15,583 bases of DNA from CAYQQO01 sp964420115 (GTDB taxonomy: Bacteria > Patescibacteriota > Minisyncoccia > Portnoybacterales > UBA2143): positions 1-15,583 of the forward strand of contig CAYQQO010000014.1 in NCBI GenBank assembly GCA_964420115.1. The letters run 5' to 3'. How positions within the stretch are numbered: position 1 is the stretch's first letter; the number at the start of each line of letters is the position of its first letter. The position numbers and the translations under genes were made by a program. This document shows positions 13,613 through 15,583 of the stretch, piece after piece. Below the pieces are notes generated by a model that had not been told where the DNA came from, made no database searches, and worked only from the letters and a program-made list of their open reading frames with translations.

Positions 13613-13613
13613 A

Positions 13614-14588
13614 CTACTTCTTCCTCTTAATAACCTTCTTCACCGTCTTTTTGATATCATCCGCCACCAGCCCAAATTCCTTCATTAATTCCTCCGGCTC
13701 GCCTGACTCACCAAAACGGTCTTTAACAGCCACCATCTCCATCGGCGCTGGTTCGTTTTGAGCTAATACTTCAGCCACAGCGCTGCCCATTCCACCATGA
13801 ATTTGGTGATCTTCAGCCGTAACAATTGCCCCTGTTTTTTCTGCCGCTTCAGAAATTGTTTCTTTGTCAATTGGCTTAATGGTATGGTTATTAATCACGC
13901 CGATAGAAAGCCCGTCTTCTTCCAAATCATGAGCAGCCAGCAATGCTTCATAAACAGTCGGACCGCAGGCAATAATTGTCGCGTCAGCTCCTTTTTTGTA
14001 AACTTCTGCCTTGCCAATTTGAAAAGGAGTTTTCCCGGTAGTAAAAACAGGAGTGGCTTCTCTGGCAAAACGTAAATAAACAGGACCTTTCATTCGGCCG
14101 GCGGCAATGGTTGCTTTTTTTGTCTCAATATAATCAGTCGGAGCAATAACGGTTAAACTAGGTATACAGCGAGTAATGGCAATGTCTTCCAAGGCCTGAT
14201 GAGTGGCTCCATCTGGCCCGACAGACACGCCGGTATGGGCGCCGGTCAGTTTTACATTAGCATTAGAATAACAAACGCTGACCCTTAACTGGTCCCAGTT
14301 CCTCCCCGGGCAAAAAACGCCATAGGTGGAAACAAAAGGAGTTTTCCCGGCCGCAGCTAGGCCAGCGGCCATACCCATCATATTTTGCTCGGCGATGCCG
14401 ACTTCAATAAACCTGTCCGGGAATTCCTTCTGGAACTGATCACTGCGGGTTGAACCAGTTAAATCAGCGCATAAAACAACAATATTTTTGTCTTTCTTGC
14501 CCAATTCAACTAATCCTTCACCATAACCGTTTCTTGTAGGGACTTGTTCTAATTTTTTTCTTTCTAATAAGTTTTTTTCTAAGTTCAT
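13614..14588 (-). CDS. tkt: Transketolase, C-terminal subunit (pyrimidine-binding and C-terminal domains)
   Basis: With the N-terminal subunit encoded just upstream, this 324-residue protein would form a two-chain transketolase. That enzyme moves two-carbon units between sugar phosphates in the non-oxidative pentose phosphate pathway. The pyrimidine-binding domain holds FIEVGIAEQNMMGMAAGLA (60-78), with the cofactor-activating glutamate E67. The segments GPDGATHQALEDIA (about 123-136) and YLRFAREATP follow. The C-terminal domain has VINNHTIKPID and TAEDHQIHGGMGSAVAEVL. A DXP-synthase or pyruvate-dehydrogenase-like role is less likely given the split form and partner. ATG 14588 lies three bases after the partner stop, without a Shine-Dalgarno sequence. 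Confidence 0.94.
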   Translation of the reverse strand: MNLEKNLLERKKLEQVPTRNGYGEGLVELGKKDKNIVVLCADLTGSTRSDQFQKEFPDRFIEVGIAEQNMMGMAAGLAAAGKTPFVSTYGVFCPGRNWDQLRVSVCYSNANVKLTGAHTGVSVGPDGATHQALEDIAITRCIPSLTVIAPTDYIETKKATIAAGRMKGPVYLRFAREATPVFTTGKTPFQIGKAEVYKKGADATIIACGPTVYEALLAAHDLEEDGLSIGVINNHTIKPIDKETISEAAEKTGAIVTAEDHQIHGGMGSAVAEVLAQNEPAPMEMVAVKDRFGESGEPEELMKEFGLVADDIKKTVKKVIKRKK

Positions 14589-14591
14589 ACT

Positions 14592-15440
14592 TTATTCACT
14601 TTCACTTTTAATCTTTCCTCCTAATGTTCTTAATTGTTTTAAACATTCTTTGGCTTCGTCTTCTTCCGGCGGCTTGCCGTGCCAAGAAAATTCAAATTCC
14701 ATAAAATCCACTCCTTTCCCCGGAATAGTGTGGGCCAGAATTAAAACCGGCTTTTCATAAATTGCCTTTGCTTTGTTGACAGCATCAATAATTTCTTCAA
14801 TGTTGTGGCCGTCCACTTCAATAACACTCCAATTAAAGGCCTCATATTTTTGGCGCAGGGGCTCAAGAGGCATAACATCTTCTGTATATCCGTCAATCTG
14901 AATATTATTTCTGTCCATAATTTGGGTTAAATTATCCATTCTGTTTTTGCCGGCAAACATCACTGCTTCCCATATTTGCCCCTCATTGTGCTCTCCGTCA
15001 GAAGTCAAGGCGTAAACTTGATTTTTTCTCTTATCCATTTTATAGGCGTAAGCCATGCCGCAGGCAATTGACAACCCTTGGGCCAAAGGGCCAGATGAGT
15101 TTTCCACTCCGGGTAATCCTTTTATATGAGGATGCCCCTGCAGACGACTGCCAAGCTTTCTTAAAGTTTTTAGCTCGCTTGTCGGAAAATATCCGGCCCG
15201 GGCTAAAGTAGCGTATTGCACCGGACAAATATGGCCGTTGGAAAGAATAACAACATCTCTGTCCTCCCAATTTGGCTTTTTAGGATCATGGTTTAAAACA
15301 TCGCCGAAATAAAGAGCTGTAAAAACATCAGCCATGCCCAAGGGGCCGGCTGAATGGCCGGAACCGGCCTCAAGGAGCATCTTTATTACATCTTGACGAA
15401 TTGTGTTAGCTATCTCTTGTAGTTTATTTTCATTGGGCAT
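14592..15440 (-). CDS. tkt: Transketolase, N-terminal subunit (thiamine diphosphate-binding domain)
   Basis: This 282-residue protein holds the diphosphate-binding half of transketolase and pairs with the downstream subunit. Visible are AGSGHSAGPLGMADV (25-39), SNGHICPVQYA (67-77), SSGPLAQGLSIACGMA (115-130) and the thiamine-diphosphate/magnesium motif SDGEHNEGQ (147-155) ending at DRNN (176-179). The usual GDG is SDG here; the metal-binding aspartate D148 and asparagine are kept, so activity is expected. HTIPGKGV (237-244) is also typical. ATG 15440 is preceded by AT-rich sequence without a Shine-Dalgarno site, 23 bases after the stop of another gene on the same strand. Confidence 0.94.
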   Translation of the reverse strand: MPNENKLQEIANTIRQDVIKMLLEAGSGHSAGPLGMADVFTALYFGDVLNHDPKKPNWEDRDVVILSNGHICPVQYATLARAGYFPTSELKTLRKLGSRLQGHPHIKGLPGVENSSGPLAQGLSIACGMAYAYKMDKRKNQVYALTSDGEHNEGQIWEAVMFAGKNRMDNLTQIMDRNNIQIDGYTEDVMPLEPLRQKYEAFNWSVIEVDGHNIEEIIDAVNKAKAIYEKPVLILAHTIPGKGVDFMEFEFSWHGKPPEEDEAKECLKQLRTLGGKIKSESE

Positions 15441-15463
15441 AAATATTAATTTAAGTTAATTAT

Positions 15464-15583
15464 TTATCTTACAAAACAATAATAATCTTGGCATCTATTA
15501 AACAATCCATATTTAGCGGCCGGGTCTGATATGCTTTCAAATACAGCACACAACTCGTATTTCTTTTTAGAATAAATATTATA
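15464..15583 (-). CDS. C-terminal end of a cysteine-containing protein (partial, runs off the window)
   Basis: The - strand is open from the window edge for 39 codons, ending with TAA at 15464-15466. The visible end includes KKKYELCAVFESISD and CQDYYCFVR, with three cysteines spaced as if for disulfides. The YELCA..F pattern followed by a C-terminal CF recalls the ends of secreted or pilin-like CPR proteins, but this is memory only. It would be the gene before the transketolase pair. Confidence 0.5.
   Translation of the reverse strand, partial: YNIYSKKKYELCAVFESISDPAAKYGLFNRCQDYYCFVR

Noticed and set aside
43..15440. Recoding of TGA as glycine or tryptophan, prompted by the lack of TGA stops
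   Set aside because: All genes are full length when TGA is read as stop, with no in-frame TGA, and glycine and tryptophan use ordinary codons.
1..15583. CRISPR array, insertion sequence or integron
   Set aside because: No regularly spaced repeats, transposase or integrase genes, or terminal inverted repeats were seen.

Overview
The window looks like a chromosomal segment of a Candidate Phyla Radiation (Patescibacteria) bacterium, probably Parcubacteria-like. The evidence is a compact, AT-leaning layout, short or overlapping gene junctions, a tRNA without an encoded CCA end, a membrane-anchored (not lipoprotein) peptide-binding protein, a coiled-coil plus lytic-transglycosylase fusion, a two-subunit transketolase, and archaeal-type sugar enzymes (cupin glucose-6-phosphate isomerase, DhnA-type aldolase). 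All recognised genes end in TAA or TAG, and few have a Shine-Dalgarno sequence. The phylum assignment is inference; no rRNA or other taxonomic marker is present.

Left half (1-6608, mostly + strand). The end of an unidentified gene is followed by a four-helix holin-family membrane protein, secG, a peptide-binding protein and a cupin-type glucose-6-phosphate isomerase, tightly packed as a likely operon. Facing it on the - strand is a small unannotated membrane-protein gene (52 aa) with its own terminator. Then come tRNA-Leu(CAG), a structured and repeat-bearing leader, RNase J, a terminator, and a 272-aa single-pass membrane protein of unknown function.

Centre (6609-7291). This long gap carries no protein gene but holds a strong candidate for an independent structured RNA on the - strand. 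It has a perfect consensus promoter (TTGACA, 17 bp, TATAAT), about 456 nt of dense helices, and an intrinsic terminator. Three helices contain wobble pairs that form only in the - strand transcript, which fixes the strand. I do not recognise it as RNase P RNA, tmRNA, SRP RNA or 6S RNA. Its terminator lies back to back with that of the + strand gene, and together they form a perfect 26-bp palindrome.

Right half (7292-15583, - strand). In order of transcription: the end of a cysteine-containing protein, transketolase N and C subunits, a PfkB-family sugar kinase, a type IV pilin-like protein overlapping a 427-aa unknown protein, a class I aldolase, a decayed small membrane-protein gene, a ferredoxin, ribosomal protein bL25 with its own promoter, and a coiled-coil lytic transglycosylase. 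Together with the isomerase on the left, the window encodes a sugar-phosphate module (isomerase, kinase, aldolase, transketolase) of the kind that CPR cells use in truncated glycolysis and pentose-phosphate routes.
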